Positions 16,719 through 23,721 of a DNA stretch of 31,302 nt are shown here, one piece after another. The stretch is taken from positions 1 to 31,302 of IMG/VR virus record IMGVR_UViG_3300006990_004668; one strand, 5' to 3'. Position 1 is the stretch's first letter; each line of letters begins with the position of its first letter. Origin of the DNA: a virus. The translations under genes were made by a program, and so were the position numbers. The notes below the pieces were generated by a model that was not told where the DNA came from, did not search any database, and was given only the letters and a program-made list of their open reading frames with translations.

Positions 16719-17053
16719 TTCTTTTTCCCGCTTTTTTTCTTTTTAGACTTTTTAACGACTGCCCACGGCTTTGAAGGAGTTGCAGAGTTAACTCTTGCAT
16801 GCGCCCACTGGTGCTGGGACATTCCTTTTCGACTTCCACTAGTTGCCCAAGCTGCTAAACCTTTTTTATACTCAGCGTATACAGAGCCTGGTGTCAAACC
16901 ACGCTTTTCAGCTTTCTTCTTAAGTGTTTCTTTTGTAGCAGCTGACAAGCCACCTGAGGGTGATTTCTTCTTTTTAGACTTACTCTTTTTCTTTTTAGCT
17001 TCGTCTAATAAAGCTTCAAAGATAAACTCTTCTAATAGATGCACATCATTCAT
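16715..17053 (-). CDS. Lys-rich protein with capsid-targeting-like leader (DUF5872-like)
   Basis: The N-terminus MNDVHLLEEFIFEALLDE then AKKKKSK is a leader with an L-D-E cleavage-type site followed by a highly basic region. The rest (YAEYKKGLAAWATSGSRKG, then SQHQWAHARVNSA) fits the pattern I associate with the phage domain DUF5872 (Gly-Leu-Ala-Ala-Trp, Ser-Gln-x-x-Trp-x-x-x-Arg-Val-Asn-Ser). The tail is again Lys-rich (KKSKKKKSGKKK). At 112 aa and very basic, it is a good candidate for a DNA-condensing protein inside the head, comparable in style to T4 internal proteins. The leader is nearly the same as that of the next gene upstream. Confidence 0.75.
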   Translation of the reverse strand: MNDVHLLEEFIFEALLDEAKKKKSKSKKKKSPSGGLSAATKETLKKKAEKRGLTPGSVYAEYKKGLAAWATSGSRKGMSQHQWAHARVNSATPSKPWAVVKKSKKKKSGKKK

Positions 17054-17058
17054 AATAA
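16981..17058 (-). repeat. Duplicated leader-coding segment, copy 1
   Basis: This segment encodes the leader and Lys run of the 112-aa protein plus bases before its ATG. It matches 17248-17326 closely (about ten differences in 80 positions), including the CATAATAA context at the start. The downstream coding parts are unrelated, so the leader was duplicated as a module. Confidence 0.8.
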
Positions 17059-17062
17059 TACT

Positions 17063-17320
17063 CTACTTTTTTGTATCGTGTCTTGGGACACTTTTAAATG
17101 TTTTTTTCTTTCTCTCTGATTTTTCCATGTTATCCCTCATCTTATAAGCTCTTTGTCGATCAGCTTCGTTATCACTCTTTGCAAGTTTTGTTGCTGTGTC
17201 TAACTTCTTTTTTCTTTTACCTTTTGCTTTATACTGACTTGGGTATTTACTCTTTTTCTTTTTAGCTTCGTCTAATAAAACTTCAAAGACAAGCTCTTCT
17301 AATAAAAACAAATTGTTCAT
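17063..17320 (-). CDS. Small Lys-rich protein with capsid-targeting-like leader
   Basis: An 85-aa, strongly basic protein. The leader MNNLFLLEELVFEVLLDE then AKKKKSK is almost identical to that of the neighbouring 112-aa protein, but the rest differs: KAKGKRKKKLDTATKLA, DRQRAYKMRDNMEKSERKKK. It has no cysteines and no hydrophobic core, so it is probably extended or helical and DNA-binding. An AAGAGG ribosome site lies 5 nt before the ATG. The gene lies 9 nt from its partner. Virion-internal DNA condensation is the likely role by composition and leader, unproven. Confidence 0.7.
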   Translation of the reverse strand: MNNLFLLEELVFEVLLDEAKKKKSKYPSQYKAKGKRKKKLDTATKLAKSDNEADRQRAYKMRDNMEKSERKKKTFKSVPRHDTKK

Positions 17321-17326
17321 AATAAC
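17248..17326 (-). repeat. Duplicated leader-coding segment, copy 2
   Basis: Second copy of the leader-coding duplication; it covers the first 25 or so codons of the 85-aa protein and a few bases upstream. Identity to 16981-17058 is highest in the part encoding LLDEAKKKKSK and decays toward the ATG. Confidence 0.8.
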
Positions 17327-17365
17327 CTCTTAATTATAATAATTATTTCTTGCTTTTAGATTTCT

Positions 17366-17470
17366 TCATTCTTTGTGTTTTACTTTTTGATCTTTTTTAT
17401 ATTTAACACTATTTAGGTCACCTTCCGCCAAAAATTCTCTCCACTCTTTTAACATTGCTTTTGTTTTCAT
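17366..17470 (-). CDS. 34-aa peptide with capsid-targeting-like leader
   Basis: The ATG overlaps the stop of the cupin gene as ATGA, so translation is coupled. The peptide starts MKTKAMLKEWREFLAE, then Gly-Asp, then a short Lys-rich tail (KYKKDQKVKHKE). The leader is close to the T4 internal-protein leader (MKTYQEFI, Ala/Thr, Glu) with an L-A-E cleavage-type site after residue 16, so nearly half the product is leader. Either the cargo is an 18-residue basic peptide, or the gene is truncated: a second in-frame-shifted MKKSKSKK follows directly after the stop. Confidence 0.6.
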   Translation of the reverse strand: MKTKAMLKEWREFLAEGDLNSVKYKKDQKVKHKE

Positions 17471-17751
17471 TTGTACTTCCTAACATTAATAACTAGTTTG
17501 CTTCTGTTTTTATTGATTATTCTGTGCCATGTTGATTTAGGAATATTACAAAAAGTATCATTAGACAGCAATCTAGGCAGCTCGTTATCTAACTGTATGT
17601 ACCAGTCTTTTCCTTCTATGAGAATTACTTCCCTGTCTTCTTTGTCTCTATGCCAGACTAACTCTTCTTCATCTAGATCACCATTAAATGTTCGTTGCAC
17701 TAACAGATAATCACTCTTTTCCTCGAGTAAAACCTCTTTAAAAGGAAACAT
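17467..17751 (-). CDS. Small cupin-fold protein with leader
   Basis: The 94-aa product begins MFPFKEVLLEE (leader-like). It continues with a single cupin-type beta-barrel pattern: ELVWHRDKEDREVILIEG, then WYIQLDN, then LLSNDTFCNIPKSTWHRIINK. Cupin motif 1 residues (His, Glu) and the motif 2 Pro-x-x-x-x-His are visible, so metal binding is plausible, although the motif 1 histidine pair is reduced to one His. Small cupins range from sugar epimerases to dioxygenases, and the reaction cannot be told. It sits 3 nt from the upstream gene and is coupled to the 34-aa peptide. Confidence 0.7.
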   Translation of the reverse strand: MFPFKEVLLEEKSDYLLVQRTFNGDLDEEELVWHRDKEDREVILIEGKDWYIQLDNELPRLLSNDTFCNIPKSTWHRIINKNRSKLVINVRKYK

Positions 17752-17754
17752 TTA

Positions 17755-18366
17755 TTACCACCACCCGGGAATATTTCTACCAAAAAGCTTTGTTGCCCTA
17801 CAAGACCAATACCCAGCTTTTGTCTTATCTTTCTTTTTGCTACACTGATGCCTATCACCAAAAGACTTTCTTCTTTTCTTGTGCTCGTCTGAAGAACCCA
17901 TAGCCATAGACATCTCAGATCCAAACTGTACTCTTTTAATCTTTTTAGTTTTAGGATCTCTGACGAAGACTTCTGCTTTTCCTTTTTTACCTTTAACTCT
18001 TCTTACTCCAGCTTTACCCAACTTGACTTCTTTGCCTTTATATTTTGCTTCGTATAAGCTTTCTTCAATTAACATTGGATAGTCTAAAGGAACCATCTGG
18101 CCACTATACTCAGCCCATTCACCTATATCAAGCTCTTTAATATACATCTTGTCTATATCATGATGCAAGTCTATTTTTCCTGTATTATATAACACGCGAG
18201 CTTCATTGAAAAGACTGAAGTATTTTTGAGACCCAGGTCTGTATATATTTGTGCTAATAGGTATGTTTTCGTTTATATGAAACTTAAGGCCTTCTGATAG
18301 CCGGTTGTTTGTGTTTTTTTCTAATACCTCTACAACATATGCTTTAATTGTTTTGTGGTTTGACAT
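17755..18366 (-). CDS. Two-part protein with C-terminal Cys/Arg-rich phage domain, 203 aa
   Basis: The first 100 residues are unrecognised and slightly acidic. At about residues 96-106 there is an internal leader-like stretch (YPMLIEESLYEA). After it comes a basic domain KGKEVKLGKAGVRRVKGKKG, then FVRDPKTKKIKRVQFG, then SFGDRHQCSKKKDKTKAGYW and SCRATKLFG. I recall this last pattern (R-K-S/A-F-x-x-R-H-x-C, K-x-x-A-x-Y-W-S-C) from small proteins of many marine phages, of unknown function. The two cysteines and the His could bind a metal. The internal site suggests proteolytic release of the basic domain or a fusion of two genes, which is inference. Confidence 0.7.
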   Translation of the reverse strand: MSNHKTIKAYVVEVLEKNTNNRLSEGLKFHINENIPISTNIYRPGSQKYFSLFNEARVLYNTGKIDLHHDIDKMYIKELDIGEWAEYSGQMVPLDYPMLIEESLYEAKYKGKEVKLGKAGVRRVKGKKGKAEVFVRDPKTKKIKRVQFGSEMSMAMGSSDEHKKRRKSFGDRHQCSKKKDKTKAGYWSCRATKLFGRNIPGWW

Positions 18367-18436
18367 TTAGTAATCCTTTATGCTTTAATAGTAAATATTA
18401 ACAATACTATATAAAAGATATCTTAATGAGAAATGT

Positions 18437-18648
18437 TTAAAAACTATAGACCTCTTTTAAAGTGCTTCCAAATACTTTTCTATGACTTAAGTCTAGTTGA
18501 GGATCAGCAACTCTTTTGTTATACTTTGCCCACTTAAAATGTGAGGTTAAGTGATAACATATTAACTTTCCATCTATAAAATTAACTTGTTTCGGCTCTA
18601 AATTAGAAACCTAGTCTCAGTTAATAACCATCTTATACTTTTTTTCAT
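18437..18648 (-). pseudogene. Frameshifted leader-bearing small gene
   Basis: On the minus strand an ATG at 18648 opens MKKSIRWLLTE, a leader like those of neighbouring genes, but this frame stops after 16 codons. A different frame continues with 57 protein-like codons to the TAA at 18437: VSNLEPKQVNFIDG, then KLICYHLTSHFKWAKYN, then RVADPQLDLSHRKVFG and STLKEVYSF. That second frame has no start codon of its own. Joining the two near 18609-18613 with a single-base shift gives one protein of about 70 aa. It is either a recently broken gene, a programmed frameshift or a sequencing error. No family is recognised. Confidence 0.6.
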
Positions 18649-18677
18649 GTTATATAAATCCTGTTTTATAATCGATA

Positions 18678-18706
18678 GTGTAAATTAGTATTAATTATTA
18701 TATTAT
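18678..18706 (+). promoter_or_regulatory. Candidate phage promoter (GTGTAA-N17-TATTAT)
   Basis: GTGTAA (18678-18683), 17 nt, then TATTAT (18701-18706), 31 nt before the ATG of the UV endonuclease gene. The first twelve bases (GTGTAAATTAGT) are identical to those of the site at 27013. Confidence 0.55.
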
Positions 18707-18737
18707 AGATATAAAATAAGATAATAAGGACAAATCA

Positions 18738-19649
18738 ATGAATCGTTTTGGTTATGCATGTATCAACATGTCTTTGCGCGATAAAGGTATTTTTAATTCT
18801 AGAACAATGAGAAAAGCTACCTTTGAAGCTAAAGGCTTGCCTTATGCATCAAAACTAGTCCTACAAAATGTTAAAGATATGATGCCTATATTTCACTGGA
18901 ATTACAAAAACAATGTCAAGGTTTTTCGGATCTCATCAGAAATTACTCCATGGGCTTCTGAATACGAGCTTCACGATTTACCATATTACGAAGAAATATG
19001 TCACTATCTTAAAATGGCAGGTATGTATACAAAAGCAATAGGACAAAGAGTTTCTTTTCATCCTGGCCAATTCAATTGTCTTGCTTCAGAAAAAGACTAT
19101 GTTGTAGAAAACTGCATCAAAGATCTAGAAATTCACGCTAAATTATTTGACCTTATGGGCTTGGACAGAAATCACTGGAGCAAGATCAATATTCATTTAG
19201 GCTCTACTTGCGGCGGCAACTTGCAGCTAGCAGCAGATAACTTTAACAAAAACTTTGCCAGACTTTCAGAATCTGCACAGTCTAGGCTTACTGTAGAAAA
19301 TGACGACAAACCTGCAATGTTTAGTTCAAAGTTTTTGTATGAAAACATATACAAGGTTACAGGTGTCCCGATAGTTTTCGATTCACATCACTTCGGTTTA
19401 GGCCCACAAGATGCTCCTTATGACGAGTCTTTTAATATGGCATATGATTCTTGGCCAAAAGGCATTCGTCCTACTTGCCATCATTCAAATGGTAAAAAAG
19501 AATTCGAAGATCCAAGCACAAGATCAGCTGCAGCACATTCAAACTACTACTATAAGCCTTTTGATAGTTGTAATAAGTCTGTTGATATTATGTTAGAGTC
19601 TAAGTGTAAAGAAAAAGCATTAAAGAAATACATTAAAGACTTTTGTTAA
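18738..19649 (+). CDS. UV damage endonuclease (UVDE/UvsE family)
   Basis: This TIM-barrel repair enzyme nicks DNA 5' of UV photoproducts. At 303 aa it has the length of bacterial UvsE. The family motifs appear in order: RFGYACIN at the start, FRISSEITPWAS, QRVSFHPGQFNCLAS with the metal-binding His, INIHLGSTCGG, RLTVENDDKP (Glu and Asp ligands), PIVFDSHHFGLG (Asp, His, His) and PTCHHSNGKK. The Lys that is carboxylated in Thermus UvsE cannot be placed with certainty by eye. A TAAGGACAAATCA ribosome region precedes the ATG. It opens the plus-strand block and is followed by its own promoter-separated purine genes. An exposed, possibly sunlit environment would fit. Confidence 0.93.
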   Translation: MNRFGYACINMSLRDKGIFNSRTMRKATFEAKGLPYASKLVLQNVKDMMPIFHWNYKNNVKVFRISSEITPWASEYELHDLPYYEEICHYLKMAGMYTKAIGQRVSFHPGQFNCLASEKDYVVENCIKDLEIHAKLFDLMGLDRNHWSKINIHLGSTCGGNLQLAADNFNKNFARLSESAQSRLTVENDDKPAMFSSKFLYENIYKVTGVPIVFDSHHFGLGPQDAPYDESFNMAYDSWPKGIRPTCHHSNGKKEFEDPSTRSAAAHSNYYYKPFDSCNKSVDIMLESKCKEKALKKYIKDFC

Positions 19650-19680
19650 ACTAAGCTTTATAAATTTGCATTGTTTATTC

Positions 19681-19686
19681 TATAAT
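19681..19686 (+). promoter_or_regulatory. Candidate promoter -10 box before purine cassette
   Basis: TATAAT lies 23 nt before the ATG of the GMP reductase gene in the 60-nt gap after the UV endonuclease gene. The matching upstream position (TTATAA at 19658-19663) agrees with the GTGTAA box at four of six bases. It could drive all three purine genes. Confidence 0.35.
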
Positions 19687-19709
19687 GAATTAGACAGAAT
19701 GAGGACAAA

Positions 19710-20786
19710 ATGAAAATAATAAATGAAGACGTTATAGGCTTTGATGATATTATTCTTGTACCACAACATTCAGATATTAATTCTAGATCTGAAATTGATA
19801 CAAGCGTTCATATGACAAACTATGACAATAAAAAAACAATAAACTTTAAAATACCTATTATTAGTAGCCCAATGTCTACAATTACAGAAGCACATATGTG
19901 TAATGCAATGAATGTTCAAGGTGGGCTTGGGATTATTCATAGATATAATTCAATCGATTATCAGGCAAAACTAGTAGGTTTTGTCAATAACAATGCAACA
20001 AGAGCAGCAGCAATAGGAGTTTCAGGTGACTTTAAAGAAAGATTATCTGCCTTAGTTGAAAAAGATTTGAGTATTGTCTGTATAGATGTCGCGCATGGTG
20101 ATCACAAACTTATGGAATATGCAATTGATTTTGTTAAGTCAGAATACCCAGACTTGTTTGTGATCGCCGGAAACGTTGCGACAGGTGATGCTTACAAGAA
20201 TCTCGCAAAATTTGGTGCAGACGCAATAAGAACTTCAGTCGGAAGTGGAAGCATTTGTACTACAAGAATCCAGACGGGTCACGGCGTTCCTACATTACAT
20301 GCAGTTATTGAATGCAGTCGAGCGAGACAGGAAATGATTGATAGCGAGCCTAATATATCTGGCCGCGGCATGCCGTATATTATCGCAGACGGTGGGATCA
20401 AGAATAGCGGTGATATAGTAAAGTCACTAGCTGCAGGCGCAGATTTTGTAATGCTCGGATCAATGTTAAGTGGTACCAAAGAAACGCCTGGTAAAGTTAT
20501 CATTAATGACAAAAACAAAAAAGTTAAAAGATATAATGGTATGGCTTCAAAACTAGCACAAAAAGACTGGAAAGGATCTTACTCTTCTATCGAAGGAGTA
20601 TCGTCTATTGTCCCATACAAAGGAACTGTTTCAAGAATAGTAAACGAAATCATGGCTAACGTAAGAAGTGGTATGTCTTACAGTGGCGTACGAAGTTTAA
20701 ATGAGTTTAGAGAAAAATCAATAGCATACAGGCAAACAACAGCTTCACACGCTGAAGGTAGTCCTCATATTTTTAATAGGAAGTAA
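19710..20786 (+). CDS. guaC: GMP reductase (IMPDH/GMPR family), first gene of purine cassette
   Basis: This TIM-barrel enzyme would convert GMP to IMP using NADPH. The family core is clear: IPIISSPMSTITEA (48-61), IAGNVATGD (152-160), and the catalytic loop GSGSICTTRIQTGHG with Cys183. The phosphate site is ADGGIKNSGDI (226-236) and FVMLGSML. At 358 aa it lacks the CBS pair of standard IMP dehydrogenase. The flap after YNGMAS is short and has no Arg-Tyr dyad, the feature IMP dehydrogenase needs for hydrolysis. The following EGV-SSIVPYKG resembles GMP reductase (EGK-TVxVPYKG). I therefore favour GMP reductase, although the N-terminal half looks as much like IMP dehydrogenase and the usual Met-Asp-Thr is Met-Ser-Thr. 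The next gene starts 2 nt after its stop. Confidence 0.8.
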   Translation: MKIINEDVIGFDDIILVPQHSDINSRSEIDTSVHMTNYDNKKTINFKIPIISSPMSTITEAHMCNAMNVQGGLGIIHRYNSIDYQAKLVGFVNNNATRAAAIGVSGDFKERLSALVEKDLSIVCIDVAHGDHKLMEYAIDFVKSEYPDLFVIAGNVATGDAYKNLAKFGADAIRTSVGSGSICTTRIQTGHGVPTLHAVIECSRARQEMIDSEPNISGRGMPYIIADGGIKNSGDIVKSLAAGADFVMLGSMLSGTKETPGKVIINDKNKKVKRYNGMASKLAQKDWKGSYSSIEGVSSIVPYKGTVSRIVNEIMANVRSGMSYSGVRSLNEFREKSIAYRQTTASHAEGSPHIFNRK

Positions 20787-20788
20787 AT

Positions 20789-22006
20789 ATGCCAATCAAA
20801 ATAGTTCTAGGTCTCCAGCATGGAGACGAAGGTAAAGGAAGAATCGTCGACGATATAACACAGTCTTGGGCTGATGTTGTTGTAAGGTTCCAAGGAGGGG
20901 CAAATGCAGGACATACTGTGTATGATGCGTCAGGCAAAAAGTTTGTAACTCACATGCTCCCAGTAGGCGTTTTAACACCTAATGTCTCAAACATTATTTC
21001 GCGCGGCTGCGTAGTAGACCCAGTCGAACTTTTTAGCGAGATTAATAATCTTAATGTCCACCCGTCACAGTTGATGATATCAGGATACTGTCCTATTGTA
21101 GAACCAACACATAAAATAAAAGACAGAATTAAGTATCAAAAGAAGTTAGGAACTACTGCACGTGGAATCGGGCCTGCTTATTCTAGTTTTTATGCAAGAG
21201 ACGCTATTCTTTTCAGAGACTTATTTATTGACTTTGATCGTGTTTTTGAGACTTTGCAAGATAATTTTTTTGAACTACAAGAAATTCTTGCAAGAGAAAA
21301 TAATGATACTAGTCCAAATTCTATATGGAAAAAAGACTTTAGAGACTTTGCAAAATATTTACAGAATATTACAGATGTAGTTAAACATTTAAAGCCTTTC
21401 CTTTTAGAAGACGAAGACATTCTACAAAATCTTTATACAGAAGGCAAAAACATTCTTCTGGAAGGCGCACAAGCTACAGGACTAAACATATACTCTAACA
21501 ACTATCCCGACGTCACATCTTCAGCACCAACAATAGGCGGCGCATTAAACTCAACAGGTCTAAATCACAGACAAATAGACGAAGTCATTGGGGTAATAAA
21601 GGCGTACAAGACAAAAGTTGGAAGTGGATCTTTCCCTAGTCAGATCTTTGACGGTCAAGAAAAGATACTAGCAGAAATTGGTTGTGAATATGGTGCAACA
21701 ACAGGAAGACCTAGGAAGTGTGGCTGGCTTGATCTAGATGAGGTCTCGCTAGCTGTTAGACAAAACGGTGTAGATCATATTTGTATTGTCAAGACTGACG
21801 TCATGTCTCATCCTGGCGTTAATAATCCTCAATACTATTATCAAAACAAAACACTACAGCTGCCTAAGATAAACGACGTTTGTCTAGAAGACGAAGGGTT
21901 TAAAGAATTATTGTCAACAGTAAAAAAGAACACAGGAGTAAATCTGGTATCTTTTACAACAGGACCAAAAAGAGGTGAGATTGTTTGGATGAATCAAGAA
22001 AGCTAA
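20789..22006 (+). CDS. purA: Adenylosuccinate synthetase (canonical catalytic Asp retained)
   Basis: The enzyme joins IMP and aspartate using GTP to give adenylosuccinate. Motifs are in order: LGLQHGDEGKGRIVD (Asp13), QGGANAGHTV (His42), GTTARGIGPAYSSFYARDA, EGAQATGLNIYSNNYPDVTSS, IKAYKTKVGSGSFP, ATTGRPRKCGWLDL and KTDVM (GTP/base site). It is 405 aa, slightly under the bacterial 430. The Asp in GDEGKG is the catalytic base; PurZ enzymes that make 2-aminoadenine precursors carry Ser there. The aspartate therefore argues for ordinary IMP chemistry. It follows the GMP reductase gene by 2 nt and supplies the substrate for the lyase encoded next. Confidence 0.95.
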   Translation: MPIKIVLGLQHGDEGKGRIVDDITQSWADVVVRFQGGANAGHTVYDASGKKFVTHMLPVGVLTPNVSNIISRGCVVDPVELFSEINNLNVHPSQLMISGYCPIVEPTHKIKDRIKYQKKLGTTARGIGPAYSSFYARDAILFRDLFIDFDRVFETLQDNFFELQEILARENNDTSPNSIWKKDFRDFAKYLQNITDVVKHLKPFLLEDEDILQNLYTEGKNILLEGAQATGLNIYSNNYPDVTSSAPTIGGALNSTGLNHRQIDEVIGVIKAYKTKVGSGSFPSQIFDGQEKILAEIGCEYGATTGRPRKCGWLDLDEVSLAVRQNGVDHICIVKTDVMSHPGVNNPQYYYQNKTLQLPKINDVCLEDEGFKELLSTVKKNTGVNLVSFTTGPKRGEIVWMNQES

Positions 22007-22090
22007 TATTGACTTATCATTTAACCAGTACACTTGCTGCAATTTAAGTCCCTATACATTACTTTAAAAATTTTAAATTAAGAGAGAAAA

Positions 22091-23242
22091 ATGATACCAA
22101 GATACAAAGTACAAGAAATCCACGATATCTGGAAAACAGACAACAAGCTAAACACTTGGTTAAAGGTGGAAATGGCTCATTTAAATAGCTTATTAAATGA
22201 CAATACAATTACTAGCGAAGAACATGATGATATTGTTAACAACATATCAATAGATAAAGATCGATGGAAAGAGATAGAAAGTCTAACTAGACACGATTTG
22301 CAAGCTTTTGTTCAAATGTTAGAGGAATCGATTCCAAATAGTGCGGGAAGGTGGGTTCACTATGGTCTTACTTCATCTGATGTTATAGATACTTCAAATA
22401 TTCTTTTATGTTTAGAAACACTTGAAGTAATTAATGATTTCTGCACAAAGCTAACTGGGGCTTTGTCTAAACTAATATCTTTTGACATTAGCACTCGTCC
22501 TATTTTGGCAAGGACGCATGGGAAAAACGCAGAAGTCCAGTCATACAAAGATATTTTTAAAAGATGGAATGATTCTATAAAACAGAACTTAAGACAAATT
22601 AGTGTAACAAAGCAAAAGCTTTCTATTGGAAAACTTTCTGGTGTTAGCGGAAATAACATACAAAATCCTTATTCTAGAGAAGTCAATGCACTTAGAGAGT
22701 TAGGGCTTTATCCTGTCATATGCTCACAAATTATTCCAAGAGAAAGGTTTTTAGACTATTTCTATTGTATCCTTAAGATAATAATCTCAGTAGAGAAAAT
22801 TGCTTTTGATATTCGAATGTATAGTATTGATGGTATTAATGAGATGTCTGAACCTTTTAGGAAAGGACAAAAAGGGTCAAGTGCTATGCCACATAAAAAA
22901 AATCCAATTCTTACAGAAAATATTTGCGGTCTAACAAGGCTTTATAAATCATATTTTAGTGTTGCAGTAGAAAACTGTACAACACTCTTTGAAAGAGACA
23001 TCTCACATTCATCTTCAGAACGAATCATATTTAAAGACGCTGGACATATTGCATGTTTTACTCTGCAAAGATTATCTACTGTAATTCAAGACATACAGCT
23101 TTTTCCCGAGAATGCACTTGAAAATTGCAATCTTGCTTCTAATCAGGTCAATTCTCAAGAAAAGATGATGGATAACATTAGAACTGGGAAAAGCAGAAAA
23201 GATTCCCATGATATTCAACAAGAACTTTCTTTTGATGCATAA
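22091..23242 (+). CDS. purB: Adenylosuccinate lyase
   Basis: The enzyme splits adenylosuccinate into AMP and fumarate (fumarase/aspartase superfamily). Visible motifs are ESLTRHDLQAFVQM (catalytic His), HYGLTSSDVIDT, ILARTHGKNAEVQS (the second catalytic His in THG), GQKGSSAMPHKKNPI with the catalytic Ser loop and superfamily signature, and FERDISHSSSERI. At 383 aa it is about 45 residues shorter than the bacterial enzyme, mostly at the C-terminus, but all catalytic residues are present. A gap of 84 nt separates it from purA, and it has its own AAGAGAG site. It completes the GMP to AMP route. Confidence 0.93.
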   Translation: MIPRYKVQEIHDIWKTDNKLNTWLKVEMAHLNSLLNDNTITSEEHDDIVNNISIDKDRWKEIESLTRHDLQAFVQMLEESIPNSAGRWVHYGLTSSDVIDTSNILLCLETLEVINDFCTKLTGALSKLISFDISTRPILARTHGKNAEVQSYKDIFKRWNDSIKQNLRQISVTKQKLSIGKLSGVSGNNIQNPYSREVNALRELGLYPVICSQIIPRERFLDYFYCILKIIISVEKIAFDIRMYSIDGINEMSEPFRKGQKGSSAMPHKKNPILTENICGLTRLYKSYFSVAVENCTTLFERDISHSSSERIIFKDAGHIACFTLQRLSTVIQDIQLFPENALENCNLASNQVNSQEKMMDNIRTGKSRKDSHDIQQELSFDA

Positions 23243-23271
23243 TACTTAATTGTATTGAAAGGCTTCTTATA

Positions 23272-23721
23272 ATGAATGAAAGAAAATTAATTAGAGAATT
23301 TTTAGATCAAGCTAATAGAATTCATCTAGACGATTATTCGCATGACCATAGTCATGGAAAATCTAGCTGTGACATAAAAGTACAAGACGATAACACTATT
23401 GAACAGCAGGACTTGTTCCATCACTTTGACTTAGATAATGACGGCAGAGTTACTCCACAAGAATATGTTGATCATATTGAGTACCACGCCGCTTATCCTG
23501 AAACGCTGGATAAATTTAGAGATCTTAGCTCTGCTTCTAGAGAATTAGTACCTTGCAAAGACACTTATGATACATGCTCACAACACTTTATGTCTAATCC
23601 AGATCAAATACATTCTGTAATTAATCCAATTGTTCAAATGACAGATTCGTCTTGTATTGAGTCATCACTTTGCAGTATTATAGATGTTTTGAAATGTCTT
23701 AAAGAAAAAGGATTAATATGA
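23272..23721 (+). CDS. Single EF-hand protein with leader-like N-terminus, 149 aa
   Basis: A canonical 12-residue EF-hand calcium loop is visible at 53-64 (DLDNDGRVTPQE) with acids at positions 1, 3, 5 and 12. It is flanked by helices (QQDLFHHF and YVDHIEYH). The N-terminus MNERKLIREFLDQA is leader-like, but its end lacks the hydrophobic-x-Glu site. A His/Asp-rich stretch follows (DDYSHDHSHGKSSCD). Five cysteines and a helical end (SIIDVLKCLKEKG) complete it. Calcium-dependent virion or effector proteins would fit, but no function is known. The stop overlaps the next start as ATGA. Confidence 0.75.
   Translation: MNERKLIREFLDQANRIHLDDYSHDHSHGKSSCDIKVQDDNTIEQQDLFHHFDLDNDGRVTPQEYVDHIEYHAAYPETLDKFRDLSSASRELVPCKDTYDTCSQHFMSNPDQIHSVINPIVQMTDSSCIESSLCSIIDVLKCLKEKGLI

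Larger units (their letters stand above)
18367..18737. other. 371-nt intergenic region between divergent blocks
   Basis: The region separates the minus-strand block from the plus-strand UV endonuclease gene. It holds a frameshifted minus-strand gene (18437-18648) and a plus-strand promoter-like motif (18678-18706). No tRNA, strong hairpin or tandem repeat was seen in the remainder, which is AT-rich. Confidence 0.6.

Noticed and set aside
17322-17340. Minus-strand TATAAT before the 85-aa Lys-rich gene
   Set aside because: It lies only 12 nt from the ATG, so a transcript would start inside the ribosome site.
17700-17924. Minus-strand 74-aa frame overlapping the two-domain protein and the cupin gene
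   Set aside because: Frame-shifted shadow; it lies across two better-supported genes with a Cys/Trp pattern due to the real frame.
20789-22006. PurZ of a Z-genome (2-aminoadenine) pathway
   Set aside because: The loop has Asp (GDEGKG), not the Ser typical of PurZ, and no MazZ or DatZ-like gene is visible.
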